From NCBI GenBank assembly GCA_001557505.1, contig LSAX01000003.1, positions 4,650,001 through 4,714,000 of the forward strand: 64,000 nucleotides of DNA, read 5' to 3'. Every line of letters begins with the position of its first letter. The first letter of the stretch is position 1. The notes below the pieces were generated by a model. The model did no database searches. It was not told the origin of the DNA and worked only from the letters and a program-made list of their open reading frames with translations. This document shows, piece by piece, positions 37,501 to 46,643 of the stretch. The position numbers and the translations under genes were made by a program. Source of the stretch: Reticulascus tulasneorum. Taxonomy: Eukaryota > Ascomycota > Sordariomycetes > Glomerellales > Reticulascaceae.

Positions 37501-39497
37501 AGTTGGCCCTTCAAGCTCTTGCAAAGATCCACCCGATCCTGCGCACCGCATTCGTCGCACATGATCGGCGACTATACCAAGCCGCCTTGCGATCCTTCAT
37601 TCCGGAGTTCAAGAGAATCCAGTGTCCGAGCTGGAGACTTAGTGGGTTGACAGAAAAGCTGATCAGGAAGGACCAGTTGAGTCCATTGACACTTTCAACA
37701 CCGATGACCAAGTTTATCTTCCTGGACTCTGGCAAGCAATCGACACTCGTCATTAGGCTAACGAAGGCGCAATATGACGATGCTTCGATCGCATTGCTGC
37801 TGCAGGATCTAAAACAAATCTTCAATGCCATGCAGAGTCCACCGCGAAGAGCTACCTACTTTGACTTCATGCGATCCGCCCAGCTTGCTCAGTCTCAAGG
37901 TGCTCTTGACTACTGGACCATCTTACTTGAGGGAGCAAGGATGACCCAGGTGGTGTCTCATGCAACGCCTCAGACACTGACCTCCACTGTCAAGACGATC
38001 CGACAAGAGATCCCCCTTACATCTCTGTCCAGCTTGGGCATCTCTTTTGACACTGTCCTCAAAGCGGCATGGGCGATGGTGCTTGCCAATCTTTCGGGTA
38101 GAGGGGATGTCATGTTTGGCGAAGTCATTGAGGGACGGCACACGCGCTTGTCGAATGGCTCGGGGATGTCTGGCGTCCTCGGACCTGCAGCGAATACGAT
38201 CCCTGTTCGTGTGAGATTCTCCGAAGTTGCTAGCACTCCCTTGGAACTACTGCAATATGTGCATGGACAACGTGTCATGGGCATCCCCTTCGAGAACCTG
38301 GGATGGATTGAGATTGTCGAGAAGTGTACTAAGCTGCCATACTGGACACAGCTCAGCACGGCGGTACAGCATAGGTACCACGACAACTTTCATTTCACAG
38401 AGCAGTCGACATTCAATCTCGGCTCGGCCACTTGCAAGTTTAGCATTCAGGAATCGGCTCACCAGGATGTATATGATCTCTTCGTTAGCTCAACTCAGCT
38501 GTTGACGGAAAGGGCTGAGATTGCGCTCACATTCTGCGAGAATCGTATCCCAACGACATTCGCCGACGAAACTCTCAAGCTGTTGTGCTCCACCATCGAG
38601 CTGTTGACATCTGTCTCTATGATGCACCCGATTATCCCATCAGCCGCGGAGTATGCGAACACAGTTCCCCAAATCCCTCTGCCACAACCAGAAGTCGAGC
38701 AGCAAGCAACCCAACTGGGCTTCCTTATGTCTACAGACCACCGCTTCGCAGTGCAGGCTCTTATCTCTGCAGCTTGGACACAGATCCTTGACCCTCGCAC
38801 ACTGGGTGTTCCAGAGCTTCACATCCACAATGCGGCGTTCTACGATCTTTGGGGCAGCTTGATCCCTGCTGCTCAACTAGCGAAGTACCTGACCCAAGAG
38901 CTGCCCAAGCTGGGTATCTCGGGTCTAGAGGATATGTCCATAACAATGGAAGACATTGTTTCGCATCCGACGATGCTGGCACAGTTCGAGCTTGTGGCTC
39001 GCAAGTTACGAGATCGAAATGAACCCAGGCGAAGGACGGTCGGCTTCTCACCTCGTTCTCCCACAGCCTGGGGACGTAGTATTCGACGTCTAACGTCCAC
39101 AGTTGTTCGCGAGACCATTGGTCACGAAAGAACAAACAGCAATGGCAGCATAGTGGATACGCCCCCCTTCGTTCAGCCAGGACTTGCGCCACCGGCAGAG
39201 CCAATTAACCAAGGCGCACCAATCAACCCTCCAATCTTCGAAGCAGAGGCCCCCAGCCATCGAATAAGGCCGGCTATGTCTTTGATACTAGAAACAGATG
39301 ATAGAGGCAGTATGGAGTCGATGACAAGCGGTAGTACAAGAAGTGATGAGGAGGAAGATATTGTTAGCCCCCTGAGCCCAATTGGGAAGGCTGGGCATAT
39401 GGAAACTGGCACCGGCAATGCATTGAGAAGGAAGGCGAGTAGCATGTTTGGAAAGATGGGGCTCGTGAGCCCCGTTAGTGTTGCAAGCCCGACATAG
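31533..39497 (+). CDS. NRPS-like pseudoenzyme (T*-T*-E-C*-A*-T*-C*-T*)
   Basis: This is one uninterrupted frame of 2654 residues, started at an ATG in good context (TTCAACATGGCC). Four carrier-like domains are present, but the phosphopantetheine Ser of LGGDS is replaced: LGGDR (Arg58), LGGDD (Asp311), LGGGR (Arg1865) and DLWGSL (Leu2443). The first large domain is epimerase-type with HHLVVDLLSW intact (His499-500) and TVGWFNSLCP. The next condensation-like domain has SQALCDT for HxxxDG (Gln974). The last has TKAQYDD (Lys2078). The adenylation-like domain has LFSPGVPRSKDARG for TSGSTGxPKG, YGAPD for YGPTE, SGH for TGD (His1665) and PSLKINRRKL around Lys1790. A tail of about 170 residues is rich in Ser, Arg and Pro. 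The architecture is therefore NRPS-derived, but peptide synthesis looks impossible. The missing stops and frameshifts argue for a retained, non-catalytic role, which is unknown. Confidence 0.88.
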   Translation: MADLEHRRVTLPRIDTTMPSIPGPSVEDRLLSAVANVLALPRNSIELFDSFTDLGGDRATALTLRRACMSYGLGVKTSDILRCQTLAELQTCVTPFDQLTPISNRSDERSESPSDVFSEGTKRSSDSDSCGGSVDSEESQARMEREATEKFLVGTSKVSAAALIRPMAGYLEGKLVAFITMANSTAAQSILSSIRLIPQTQIHFAGSQVAALRLALESSSGSFLIPNTWIVLEHLSTDDAGHVDRRRLQTWVQNLNEDQYQQITSLESDELFQEPLTDTERSLQKIVSRVLRVPQRQVGMNFSFSQLGGDDISAMLLVSACRTESILLKPEDVHQSTSLGQLALLATWKGTLGKRWNEESLDGFRLSPMQQMYFDTAMGGNLEERMQSDGSYRFNQSILLRIRNSATLEDVHAAIETVVGHHSMLRARFRLGAEGWTQRILADSKASYGFGYHSVSTNEEVMVVIERSQASIDIENGPVFAVEHFNTCDGQQMVYIIAHHLVVDLLSWRIIIHDLDELLQEGTLFSERSMPFQRWNELSEQEINHEEMPEALPFQVSGGDYSYWGLENSLNTYGEALEASFSLSSELTAILHKTCNQVFRTDSADIYLAALLLSFCQTFHDRRAPVIWNQEHGREPWSQDIDITETVGWFNSLCPIGLGADMAEDFLHILRKMKDIRRSIARHGWSYFASRYLGSRATQLSAEGWPFEILFTYAGSVQQLERENGVLEQLAIPGRTLTSTTSDIGPNVGRIALFEVSATVDQGAAKIKFLYNRNSKHQDRIRDWIQCYEHLLLEAIGRLRYRAQELTLADVPLLKTSYEGLAKLNTDRLVALNLSSARDIEDVYPVTATQQEILISQTQSLDSCHIHTIYELASSSAVLADQAQICVAWQQTVAKYPALRTVFIDSISEDGLFDQVVLRKCSPDMLFIDAGTGDDPIVALNTLPPLKPSPAEPRHRLSVCKASRSTFLKLEISQALCDTLSVQNVMADLKRIYNSSKAPMKVIDPSYTACVQYLGAARLNNSLEFWRTQLQDTQPCLFPRLTATEDTRLHRTEYELDIGALQLDEFCRTQSISRATVMQLAWGLVLRAFTGTSRVCFGYLTSGREGPASPNGLQQSVGCFQSTIACALQLSAYKPLAAILRTTEDNLVASLQHQHVCSSEVQHALGLRGEKLFNTCLTFQEDPPELKSRFSNARPQMALSCVQAFNTLDYDITFSTMFVNGQLVAGISHRILTTSQAQNIANTFSRAVQSLLESPNGSLGGIDLFTDRDYAQLLIHDWEVENTSETPEACIHNLISMEAKKQPEAPAVCAWDGDFTYRQLARLVSRLARYLVDLGVKPGVIVPVVLEKSRWAVVAMVAVMKAGGCFLPIDGEDKGPVEATIRQLNPKVVLTTDMAWKSLESVTESVIIVNDALFSAILPSETSSPKISTRDPACILFSPGVPRSKDARGIVFSHSALSSAFLSQGPAFKIDSSSRVMQLSSYNVDTALVETLTTLVHGGCVCIPSAEERIHDFAGAVRRMQVTWTYMTPVLARRLSPACVPSLKITCFRTRRLDEDTCKPWMEKTKVLLAYGAPDICPLGISMIEVTRGNDLNRIARPFLGKFWIVNPEDHRKLMPIGAIGELIVESPTLAYKFVPGQPLLPMAPQSDVPSEDGRPKMRYFKSGHRVRYMEDGMMEFISSARDDVSIDGKVVPVAEIEQQLRRCLGQGVDLVVDAIKDRDSVQTLAAFVELGDKLFDGMQDLSRLSTTTKERTFIAKKLVETSLKNNLPAHMIPTIFVPVKHLPITPSLKINRRKLQKMVRWLSYNQLIELSSVPCPDEIRAVGLKPLPLTQVEERMRSIWASLLDIAETNITGNQGFLKLGGGRYLAAQLVVACRKHGLSISIQDILRNASLTELCQGITLSSEYIFEVAEGRNSTLSTAPISGMLVEEKFLHEVIAPQLGVERDAIKDVAEASAAQIRYLETGMLKGRANVSYLTFNFIGLVPAKRLELALQALAKIHPILRTAFVAHDRRLYQAALRSFIPEFKRIQCPSWRLSGLTEKLIRKDQLSPLTLSTPMTKFIFLDSGKQSTLVIRLTKAQYDDASIALLLQDLKQIFNAMQSPPRRATYFDFMRSAQLAQSQGALDYWTILLEGARMTQVVSHATPQTLTSTVKTIRQEIPLTSLSSLGISFDTVLKAAWAMVLANLSGRGDVMFGEVIEGRHTRLSNGSGMSGVLGPAANTIPVRVRFSEVASTPLELLQYVHGQRVMGIPFENLGWIEIVEKCTKLPYWTQLSTAVQHRYHDNFHFTEQSTFNLGSATCKFSIQESAHQDVYDLFVSSTQLLTERAEIALTFCENRIPTTFADETLKLLCSTIELLTSVSMMHPIIPSAAEYANTVPQIPLPQPEVEQQATQLGFLMSTDHRFAVQALISAAWTQILDPRTLGVPELHIHNAAFYDLWGSLIPAAQLAKYLTQELPKLGISGLEDMSITMEDIVSHPTMLAQFELVARKLRDRNEPRRRTVGFSPRSPTAWGRSIRRLTSTVVRETIGHERTNSNGSIVDTPPFVQPGLAPPAEPINQGAPINPPIFEAEAPSHRIRPAMSLILETDDRGSMESMTSGSTRSDEEEDIVSPLSPIGKAGHMETGTGNALRRKASSMFGKMGLVSPVSVASPT

Positions 39498-41614
39498 CTT
39501 GCTCCATGTAAATGTATAATGATGGTTAGGCTGCACGGCGTTCGGATTGGATGCCTCGTTTGTGGGCTCTCCTTTGTACAATGAAGATATACCAAAAATC
39601 AGATAGAGAGTAGGCGCCATGTACAGATGAATTCAACAATTCAATCAAACAATCGCGTCAAAGTTGCCATGACACACCGCATTTAAGCAGATCAAGGGTG
39701 ACGACGCATTTCAACCCTCACCAAGTCACTCTTTAACGGGGCATTGGAGATTGGGTTATACTAGGAACGGAGTTTGTTAGTAGACTCTGGTTCGATTTAT
39801 GTTTACTCAATCACAGTGTAAAGGCAGAATCAATCAAATTCGCTACCGAAGAACCCGGCACTACTAAGTTGTACGATTCACGGAACGTATCAGAATGTCA
39901 TGAGCCCGGAGAGAATGCAGAATAAAAGCAGCAGTTCGCATCAAAAGGGCCAATAGGAATATTGCGCGAAATGAGTCGATTCTGATTGCATTGCACGCTC
40001 ATAGAACGCCCTCATCTACATTGGATCTGTCCTATTCGACCGGACTCCCAGGCCACATGGACTACTCGTAGTGCATCGTCCACGTGCTTAGTTGGCAAAC
40101 CGTGGTCACCGCCAACAGGTGTCCATAGAATCCTTCCCGCCCTCCAACCAGGTTCCGACCGCCTGACTCGTACACATCGGCGACGACGATGCTGTGCCCG
40201 CGACCGGGAATGGCGAGTGTTACTTCGCGTCCTGGCGAGGAAGAGACGCTACAAGTCATGTTATTCCAGAAAGCAAGTGTCGGAGCACTTAAGAGGGCCC
40301 ATTGTCCCCCTGGCTCATGAGCGGAAGTGTTCACGAGTTCGAGAAAGTGGTACCAACCCCGACAACAATGCTTCCACCGAAGGAGTAGGCTGTGAGGCGG
40401 AGCACCTTCCGTCCTTTCCGAGGTAGAACCGAAAAGCGAGAACCAGGAGTATCTGTGTTGGGGGTACTCGCATGTCGGAAGAGAGATCACTACGCCCTCG
40501 GTGTGTCCACGGCATCCGCGGCTCCGCGGCCAAACATGTTCTGGATGATACCTTAGATGAATATCAAGTCACCCCTATGATGGCCTATGCGAGTCTGGCA
40601 GTTTTGAATATGCACATACGTGTAGCATAACTGTATGCCCCCCGACACAAGGGCATGAGCCAGATTGGCCAATGTTTGCGTGGTGTGTTTCCTGGGTTAG
40701 GAGAACCTTTTGACCGTCTTCAGGGCCTCATTCATAGACCCGATAATACCATACTGTACACAGAGGTTTTAGAAAAGCTATGTCGAGAGCATAAGAGAAT
40801 TGGAGTACGCCAAGTGGAGTCCGAAGATGCCGGGCTCCCAGGAACCGTGTCAGGTTGTATCCGGGGGTTATCTGACTGGGGACTGAATGCTCTCCTATCT
40901 GGAGGAGGCTATTTATGACTGCTCAAGGCCGATTGGCAACTCCATGCTCATTTGGGCGAAATCAAAAAACTTCCGTAGTGGGAATTGCTACTTTCTATTG
41001 AATGAGTTTAATCGTGGACACTGGCTAACAACTTGCGATGGCTGCTTAGAACTAGCGTTTCTTCCAGAACGGACGATCTGTCTAACCTCTTACTGCATTC
41101 CTGCATTGCCATCCTATCAGGCGACGCACGCCGTACAAAGAACATTCATTCGTACAATTTTGACACCGCAATGTCATTTTTCGTTCGCAATGCGTATTAG
41201 CGCTTCACTACACTGTACACGTCTTACATCCGAAGCTCAGCAACATTGCTTCTGCACCTCCACTTCTTGCAATCCACATAAAGCCTCCCTTCCTTCGTCT
41301 GCATCTGGATCTCGTTGTGGGAGGAAACCGACCCACATGTGTTCGTTCTGAGTCCAATTACAAACGGTGAGGTCATCAGATATGCGCTAATGAAATTCAC
41401 TACGTCGGATATACGCGTATCGCTCTCTTGAAATTCAATCAAGTGCAATGGCAATGACGATCAGCAGCAGTGCCAAAAGCTGATGCCAGTTTTCCTGATT
41501 CCGTGGCCGTCTTCTACGGTTCAACGCCTTTTAATAACAGTCCCATAGCCTCTAGTGGATGGTACAGCTAAGAAATTCCATGTTATCTTTCAGACTTTCT
41601 CATTGCAACTCATC
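39498..41614. other. Intergenic, no supported gene
   Basis: Frames at 39986-40490 (both strands) and 40655-40918 have no start, splice or domain support. Decayed gene remnants cannot be excluded. Confidence 0.45.
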
Positions 41615-43125
41615 ATGTCGAGTATTGAAGCCAGTGCTGATTTTCGGGTGCCTCACCCAACTGGCGCTTCCGAGGATCAGATAGCATCTGATGCGCCATG
41701 GCTCCTTGGCCTTCTCACTGCCCTCCCGGATCTTCTCATCTACACCCAGTCGTCCAAATCCTACGAAGATGTCCGATTGATGAAAAGTCTCGAGGCCTCG
41801 GGGCGGCCCCGTGCTATTGTCCGTCCCCGTATAGACAGTGAAGTGTCTGCGATCCTGAAGGCAGTTCAAGCAGAGAAAATCCCCTTTGGAGTCCGATGCG
41901 GAGGCCATGATTATTTCCCAGTCCAACCTCAAGAAACTGATATTGTAATCGACTTGCGCGGCTTGGATGAGATGAAACTTGCTGCAAACAAGCAATCGGC
42001 ATCGATAGGAGGAGGCGTCTTCTCCCAAGAGTTTCAGAGGTTCCTCGCTCCACAAAAGCTCGTCGCCGCGTTCGGGTGGTGTCCGACTGTTGGATACACA
42101 GGATGGGCACTTGGGGGCGGATACGGGGTCGCCAGTTCCTTCTACGGCCTAGGGGTGGACCAAATCCTCGGTGCCCGTGTTGTGCTTGCAGACGGCCAAA
42201 TTGTCGACTCGGACAATCACCCTGATCTACTCTGGGCTTTGCGGGGTGCTGGGAACGGGAATTTTGGAATCGTTGTAGAGCTTCGTGTTAAGGTATATCC
42301 ACAGACGGGATTCCTTGGAGGCTTTCTTGTGTTTCCATTTGACCAGGCAGAGTCTGTTCTTACAGCCTATGGAAAGCTCGAGCATTCTTTACCTCCAAAT
42401 TATGCTGGGGAAATTATGGTTATGACAACGCCTGGCATCGGTCCAACTGTAACATTCTTCTTTACTTGGATATCGGAAGATGACAAGGTCGATAAGGGCT
42501 TTGAGTTCTTGCAAACCTTAAAGAGCCTGGGCAACCCAATCGTTGATACCACCTCAGAAGGTATGGTGTGCCTCGTGTTGACTTGATTCTTCATTTCTAA
42601 CCGTAATCAGGAAGCATTTATACGTTCTTGGAGTCACTCCCTGTGTTCCCACCTCTTCATTGGTACATTCGCCAAAGGACTATCGAGTACTTCTCGCCTG
42701 CAGCATCCAAGGTCATGGTCAACCAGCTTCCCGCCACCTCGACCTGTGCCTGCGTCATCCACAGCAGCCATGGTCGTGCCATGCAACAAAATCCAGCCGC
42801 GTGTTTCTCCGTTCGGAAACAACATCGAGTCATGGTAATTGGTTGTTCAGTCACGGATTTGTCTGCTGAGGCCCATGATTACACTAGTGGTAAGGCATGG
42901 TCTGATATGCTGGCCGATGCATTGACGAAAGGCGGCGTGTCGATTCCGGAAGGGAACCGAAACCTAGGTCCAGATCGGGACATGAACTGGGTGGCAACCT
43001 TTGGCCGAGAAACCTTGACTAAGCTGAAAGAGATCAAGGACAAGTATGATCCAGAGAATCTGTTTAAAAGGGGCTACCCGCCTTTGGCGGATTCATCTGT
43101 GTGGGAAGCAGGGTCGCCTAAGTAA
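41615..43125 (+). CDS. Berberine-bridge-like FAD-linked oxidoreductase (bicovalent FAD type)
   Basis: The model is two exons, 41615-42560 and 42611-43125, 486 residues, with a 50 nt intron (GTATGG...TCAG). The PP-loop FAD-binding domain contains RCGGHDYF, whose His is the usual 8-alpha attachment site, and GWCPTVGYTGWALGGGYG, whose Cys is the usual second covalent site. LLWALRGAGNGNFGIV follows, and the C-terminus carries the BBE motif KYDPENLF. Enzymes of this family oxidise carbohydrates, alkaloids or secondary-metabolite intermediates with O2, giving H2O2. No secretion signal is obvious, which favours a cytosolic or biosynthetic role over a secreted carbohydrate oxidase. It lies 2.1 kb downstream of the pseudo-NRPS in the same orientation, so a shared pathway is possible but unproven. 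Confidence 0.9.
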
Positions 43126-44803
43126 CGTTGAAAGGTTTGCAGGACTATCTTGCCACTCACAAAATCACCAGTTCGTCTCTTGCTTCCATCGAATCGTGTT
43201 TGAATAACTAGCCAACATTGTGGACCTTATGATTAACCTGTGCCAGTACATCCAGAATGGGTATGTGTACTCAGATAAAAAAGTAGGTATAGAGGAGGAT
43301 TTCAACTTCCGTAAAAGAGAAGCCCTGCTAAATAGAGCACTTGAGGATGGTAGAAAGGGCGTAAATTCTGACATTGACCAATAGATCAATCTGCTGTGAA
43401 GTGTCCATAGTTCACTTAATAGCTTTGTAGTTGTTGGATGCGCTCTTGATCACGATTGGTTTGATAACTCTGAGTTGAGCAGATTACCCATTCAGTTCGA
43501 ATTGTCACATCCTCGGCTGTTAAGCTGAACGGAATTAAGCATCGCCTGAGCAAATTCGTTCCAATTAGGCATTCGATCGGTAGTAAACGTAAACGTCCTC
43601 TTGTGGCAAACCGTAAGTAGAAGTCTATTTTCGGTTGCGATGGCGGCCGAGGATGGACTGTAAAGAGTCTCACATTATTGTCTGGCATCGCTTCATCTCC
43701 TTTTTTTCTAGAACAAGTGTACATCCTGGCCATTGTTGCCGTACTAACCAGAGTGTTTGTAAAGCAGTGTGGTAAACATAAGGTTGTCCAGTAGCTCAAA
43801 AAAGCACTAAACCCTGTCTTGACCTGCAGACCGCCCTCAAACTAAAACTACTAGCCTATTGAAGGATAACATCGCCGGTATCTCCATAATTCAATAGTCT
43901 CGGTTTTATTAGGATGACGGTTTCTAGGAGGGTTACGTTGTTGCCACTTCTGCAACCCCAAAGAGTTGCCGTACTTTCTAAAGGCCTTTTATCTGAAACT
44001 CAGCTTTGGCACTCTACAGCTCGTCCAGTAGCCGAGAGACGACTGCGCAAAATGGAGGAGTGATCAGCAAAAATTAGACAACTGCTTCATTCCGGCCGTT
44101 GTTGAAACGATAGCGTATGCCTGGCTTCCGGTCTGCGGTTCTTGTGCCCTGTTATGGATGGTCATTAGGCAATGCAACCAGCGCCCTTGAGCCTCGTATG
44201 CCATTGGCAGACGTTCCATTGGCTTGATTTACAAAGACAGGAAGTTCCACTGCGATTGTGTGTTTATTCTCGCATCACTTGTAACTGAGCGTTCAAAGTT
44301 GCACTTGTCCCCATGTCAAGAGTGCTGTTTGCCTCAAGATGTACTGCAACGGCCATTACGAGTTTAAGAACAGTTCATGAGATGTGTTGTTTTTCGGAAG
44401 GAAGTGCTAGATCGTCCTTGGGCCTTGGATGATCGTCCAGTCGATGTTACTGAAACATGATATGACGATAAGAGCAGAGCAGACGGTGCCCAGTGGGACA
44501 AAACCTTGCATGGCCGGACCCGTGATATACTTCACAAGCACGGGTATCCAACGGGTATGGATCTCTCCTGAGTTTAAGAAGAGACTGATTCATTACCAAG
44601 GTTCATTTGCACTTGGTGAAGCAGGATACATCTGTGGCACGGGTTATAGATAAACGACTTCATTTCTGCAGCCAATCTAGCCTAGGATCTCGCGTCCAGA
44701 ACGTCACATAATGCCTCCAACGCCATGCTCTCCCATAAATAACTAGAAACGTGAACCGTAGCTAAAGCCTTAGATGCTGGGGTTGAGCTCTACGAAGACC
44801 AAC
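43126..44803. other. Intergenic, no supported gene
   Basis: The sequence between the oxidoreductase and the convergent Cys-repeat gene shows only short frames without domains. Confidence 0.5.
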
Positions 44804-45313
44804 CTACTTCCTCCTACCACTACAACAACATGCCTTGTTGGACGAAAAGCAGCAAGCCTCGGTATCTGAAAAGCAGCAGCCTCCACGTTCAGAGAAGCAA
44901 CAGCCACCCGTCGAAGAACAGCAGCAGCCGCCACTGTCACTAAAGCAGCACCCCGGAGTATCCTTCATTTTCTCCCACTTGTCCTCGTCGAAGCTCATCG
45001 GCTCGGAGGGTTTATACCCCTCGCCAGTCTGCTGATTTCTCGCCTCAGCGCTATACTCGAAGCTGGGGCCTCGTTCATAACCTCCTGCTTGATTTGTAGA
45101 ACGAAAGCGTGTGGAGCTAGAGGTGGAGAGAGTTCGGGCAGCTGAGGTGGGGGCTTGGTTGGCGGGAACAGTAGATGCTCCCCCGGAGGCTGATGTTGAA
45201 GGCTCGTAGGGCGGTGGGAGGTCTTGGAATTCCTCAGCGATGGGAATAGTTTGGCGCCGGTCACCTCGAACGGGCAGATCGGGAATTTTGGAAGCTGTCG
45301 AAGTGAATGCCAT
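44804..45313 (-). CDS. Small protein with PPPY motif and C-terminal Cys-Cys octapeptide repeats
   Basis: A single exon of 169 residues starts at the ATG 45311-45313; the frame is also open a little upstream without an ATG. There is no signal peptide or ordinary membrane span. The N-terminal 115 residues are polar and disordered, with a PPPYEP motif at about residue 35 and Ser/Thr-rich runs. The last 49 residues are six tandem units of eight: GCCFSDSG, GCCCSSTG, GCCFSERG, GCCFSDTE, ACCFSSNK and a last ACCCSG before GRRK. Fourteen cysteines fall in this block. I do not recognise the family. Clustered Cys-Cys with Phe and a basic end suggest S-acylation at a membrane, or metal binding. Both are inference. 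The perfect eight-residue period and the open frame make coding likely. Confidence 0.7.
   Translation of the reverse strand: MAFTSTASKIPDLPVRGDRRQTIPIAEEFQDLPPPYEPSTSASGGASTVPANQAPTSAARTLSTSSSTRFRSTNQAGGYERGPSFEYSAEARNQQTGEGYKPSEPMSFDEDKWEKMKDTPGCCFSDSGGCCCSSTGGCCFSERGGCCFSDTEACCFSSNKACCCSGRRK
44807..44953 (-). repeat. Six tandem 24-bp units encoding Cys-Cys octapeptides
   Basis: Each unit is 24 bp and encodes G/A-C-C-(F/C)-S plus three variable residues. The last unit is followed by a short basic end. The units differ in nucleotide sequence, so the array is not a recent slippage product. Confidence 0.85.
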
Positions 45314-46577
45314 TGTTTTGGCTGTCTCTGAAAGCAATCTGGCGCGACTGGCTTGCTGGTGGTATTTTGCGATAAATCAATTAATGGTAGTTATTCAACA
45401 ATATGTTCAGGTCCAATTCAATACAGGTCTGAAATGAAGCATATTGATCAAGCCATCTACACCGAGATCAAACCAAGAGCTGCATACATACCTTATGCGA
45501 CGAGAGCTTCAATCAGTGACTCGTCATCCACAACGTACCACCGCCGAAAGCGGTTAGACTGTTCTTTCAGCTGGGGAAGCACGTGATGACATCGCATTGT
45601 GTTTGACAGAAGTTCCTCCTTCGCTGGACGGCTTCGTCATTATAAAGGACATTGCTGGTTTGACTGGTTGTGAACGAATGGTATCGTATCATGCCACGAG
45701 ATAAACATTTAGGAAGCCGGAGGCTAAGATGGCGCAACTTCCAACCTTGTATCGTTGAAGCCAAAGCCTGCAAATAACAGGACAAGCTCGAAGTGTCTTC
45801 CAAAAAGATATCAAGTTGCACCATGCAATTGCTATCTCCGCTAGGGGATACCGGCTTGGTTGGCAGAATCACACGATTGGCAAGCACCATGTGGCTTTTG
45901 ACAGCAAGCACTTGCTCGTCCGTCGCCCCTAATCGCATGTCAGGAACCGGGGAGAAGGAGATTCGATGTAGAGCTTCGCTTCGAGAAGTGGCAAATGAGT
46001 GAATCAAACGAGGACTTTGGTGCGAGTAAGCATTCAGGGACTTTGTGAATCCTTATGCGAGAGCTCCGAGCGACTCTTACCACAGAACCTCGGGCGGGAA
46101 ACTTTTGTGTTTCTGAGCGCTTTCCGGATGTGGATCACGCCCAGCACAATCGAGCTTCCGAATTCGAGTACGTATCTGCAAGATCTTCAACCGTGAAATG
46201 CACGCTTAGAACGCCAACCTGCCACCTCAGCTTTGGCTATCTCTTGGCCTCGCCCGCCTCATATCGCCTCATGTCGCCTCATGAATAGCTCGACAAGCGG
46301 AGAGCTTTTGGAACGAGAGCGGATACCGTCGCCTTGTGTCGCCTTCGCCGGGTGCGCCGAGGTTAGTGGGCAAAAGCTGTGGGATGGGCTGACCTGACAC
46401 CGCAATGGCACAGACCACAATGTCCAGGCTCGCCTAATGCCATCTTGAGTAAGAGCAGTACCCCCAGCGCGCCCAGTCTTTAGAAGCAGGCATCCTGAAT
46501 CGCGATCCGAAGGGGCGTAGCCAATATGAGCCAGCGAATTAAAATGCACGAGGTCCGTTCTTCCGTATCGCGAGCCC

Positions 46578-46643
46578 TCTTGGCATGATAAAGACCGTTC
46601 GAGCCATCCAACCATCGTGAGGTTGTTCTTGGCATGATAAAGA
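46578..46643 (+). repeat. 17-bp direct repeat
   Basis: The 17-mer TCTTGGCATGATAAAGA occurs at 46578-46594 and again at 46627-46643, 49 bp apart. Its function is unknown. Confidence 0.8.

Noticed and set aside
31533..39497. Annotation as a functional non-ribosomal peptide synthetase
   Set aside because: Carrier serines, condensation histidines and adenylation core motifs are replaced throughout, so the standard label would mislead.
39986..40490. Opposing frames of about 145 codons between the pseudo-NRPS and the oxidoreductase
   Set aside because: No recognisable domain. A decayed gene cannot be excluded but is not supported.
45567..46007. 146-codon minus-strand frame
   Set aside because: No homologous motif, signal peptide or splice structure was recognised.
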